This document shows, one piece after another, positions 6,627-7,360 of a stretch of 7,360 nucleotides of DNA. The position numbers and the translations under genes are program-made. How positions within the stretch are numbered: position 1 is the first letter of the stretch; each line of letters opens with the position of its first letter. The stretch is from JAAYAN01 sp964437215 (GTDB taxonomy: Bacteria > Bacteroidota > Ignavibacteria > Ignavibacteriales > Melioribacteraceae): positions 1-7,360 of the forward strand of contig CAYTFZ010000114.1 in the NCBI GenBank assembly GCA_964437215.1, given 5' to 3'. The notes below the pieces were generated by a model. The model did no database searches. It saw only the letters and a list, made by a program, of their open reading frames with translations, and was not told the origin of the DNA.

Positions 6627-6974
6627 TCAGCCGGGAGGCCAATTAAATTTGCGTCCGCCAAGAAGATGCATATGAATGTGATATACTTCCTGTCCGCCGT
6701 TATTCCCGCAATTAAAAACCAGCCTGAATCCATCTTCCGAAATATTTTCTTTTTTAGCAATTTCATTGGCGGCATCAATCATTTCACCTAAAAGAACTGC
6801 ATTCGTTTTTCCGTTTATTTCACGGATAGTCGGGATTTCTTTTTTAGGTATAATAAGAATATGAACAGGAGCCTGAGGCTTAATATCCCTGAAAGCAAGA
6901 ACATTTTCTGTTTCAAAAACAATATCTGCAGGGATTTCTTTAGATATAATTTTGCTGAAAATAGTGTTTCCCAT
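6627..6974 (-). CDS. HIT-family nucleotide phosphohydrolase (HinT-like)
   Basis: This 115-residue protein is a complete HIT domain of the HinT/PKCI branch. It begins TIFSKIISKEIPADIVFE (4-21), contains AFRDIKPQAPVHILIIPKK (27-45), and ends with GQEVYHIHMHLLGGR (93-107), which holds the HxHxH active-site triad whose central His forms the nucleotidyl intermediate. HinT enzymes hydrolyse purine nucleoside phosphoramidates such as AMP-lysine in the cytoplasm; the true substrate in bacteria is unsettled. The C-terminus FNWPPG is the usual HinT ending. The start ATG at 6974 shares one base with the stop of the upstream regulator gene. An AAGGAA at 6982-6987 (read on the - strand) sits 7 nt before it. 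The gene is therefore probably co-transcribed with the regulator. Confidence 0.94.
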   Translation of the reverse strand: MGNTIFSKIISKEIPADIVFETENVLAFRDIKPQAPVHILIIPKKEIPTIREINGKTNAVLLGEMIDAANEIAKKENISEDGFRLVFNCGNNGGQEVYHIHMHLLGGRKFNWPPG

Positions 6975-7360
6975 CAGTCTTTTCCTTTTTCTATATCGTA
7001 TTTTTTCATTTTGCTGTATAAATGGCTGCGCTGGATTTCAAGAATATCGGCAGTTTTGCTTATGTTCCAATCATTTAATTCAAGCTGTTTTTTTATAAAA
7101 ACGCGCTCTGCCTTTTCTTTAAATTCCTGAAATGAGTTTGAAACATTAAGAATATCATCAATTTTCCCTTCCAATGGAGGCATCAATTTATAAATATCAT
7201 CTTCCGTTATTTTATTTCCGGGTATCATTATTAAAAGCCGCTCGGTAAAATTTTTAAGCTCCCGGATGTTTCCAGTCCAGCTGAATTTTTGAAGCGTAAG
7301 TAAAGCATCGTTCCCGATTTCTTTTGACGGAATATTGTTTTTTGTGCAGATATCGGAAAT
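6974..7360 (-). CDS. Sigma-54-dependent regulator (NtrC family), C-terminal part
   Basis: Translation on the - strand is open from the window edge (base 7360) to the TGA at 6976-6974, giving 128 codons of a longer protein. The first visible part is the end of the AAA+ domain: ALLTLQKFSWTGNIRELKN (residues 19-37 of the visible part) matches the sensor-2 motif 'W.GNvREL.N' of bacterial enhancer-binding proteins, followed by ERLLIM. The last 45 residues form a Fis-type helix-turn-helix, with WNISKTADILEIQRSHLYSKM (98-118). Such proteins bind upstream enhancer sites and use ATP to open sigma-54 promoters. The Walker motifs, the GAFTGA loop and any receiver or sensor domain lie outside the window, so it cannot be said whether this is a response regulator such as NtrX/AtoC. 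An internal ATG at 7228 is not the start, because the conserved domain extends upstream. The stop overlaps the HIT gene start by one base. Confidence 0.92.
   Translation of the reverse strand: MSDICTKNNIPSKEIGNDALLTLQKFSWTGNIRELKNFTERLLIMIPGNKITEDDIYKLMPPLEGKIDDILNVSNSFQEFKEKAERVFIKKQLELNDWNISKTADILEIQRSHLYSKMKKYDIEKGKD
6982..6987 (-). promoter_or_regulatory. Shine-Dalgarno of the HIT gene
   Basis: On the - strand AAGGAA lies 7 nt upstream of ATG 6974, inside the last codons of the sigma-54 regulator gene. It supports independent ribosome loading as well as coupling. Confidence 0.6.

Noticed and set aside
6861..7130. + strand open frame of 89 codons opposite the HIT gene and the regulator
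   Set aside because: Its product has no recognisable motif and it lies antisense to two genes with strong family signatures.

Overview
This window is a stretch of ordinary, densely packed bacterial chromosome. It is AT-rich, has no mobile element, tRNA, rRNA or CRISPR array, and I see no undescribed biological system in it. Eight genes are supported. Six are on the + strand and two on the - strand; the genes at both ends run off the window.

Region 1 (1-2445, + strand) is a tight cluster of the cinA 3' end, thpR, recA and recX. The cinA C-terminal domain overlaps thpR by 11 nt. A strong Shine-Dalgarno sequence at the end of thpR precedes recA, and recA and recX share one base (TAATG). Only 10 nt of non-coding DNA lies in this block, so recA is probably read from a promoter upstream of the window. 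RecA (homologous recombination) and RecX (its modulator) form a functional pair. The NMN deamidase domain and the RNA 2',3'-cyclic phosphodiesterase are frequent genomic neighbours rather than obvious pathway partners.

Region 2 (2446-2582) is the only real intergenic gap. It carries a candidate Bacteroidota-type promoter (TTTG, 17 nt, TATTTTTG), two short inverted repeats, and the Shine-Dalgarno of guaB.

Region 3 (2583-6624, + strand) is a probable operon of guaB (IMP dehydrogenase), a GT4-like glycosyltransferase and purD (GAR synthetase). The gaps are 14 nt and then a 4-nt ATGA overlap. Two purine-synthesis enzymes therefore flank a glycosyltransferase of unknown acceptor.

Region 4 (6627-7360, - strand) runs towards purD and ends 2 nt from it. 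It holds the C-terminal 128 codons of a sigma-54-dependent (NtrC-family) regulator, followed with a 1-nt overlap by a HIT-family nucleotide hydrolase.

Organism: low GC, a possible TTTG/TAnnTTTG promoter, the cinA-thpR-recA-recX order and the sequence style of RecA, PurD and the glycosyltransferase suggest the Bacteroidota/Chlorobiota/Ignavibacteriota group. Clear Shine-Dalgarno sequences before recA, guaB and purD argue against classical Bacteroidia, which mostly lack them, and fit Ignavibacteria or Chlorobi better. This placement is an inference by eye, since the same gene order also occurs in some deltaproteobacterial lineages.
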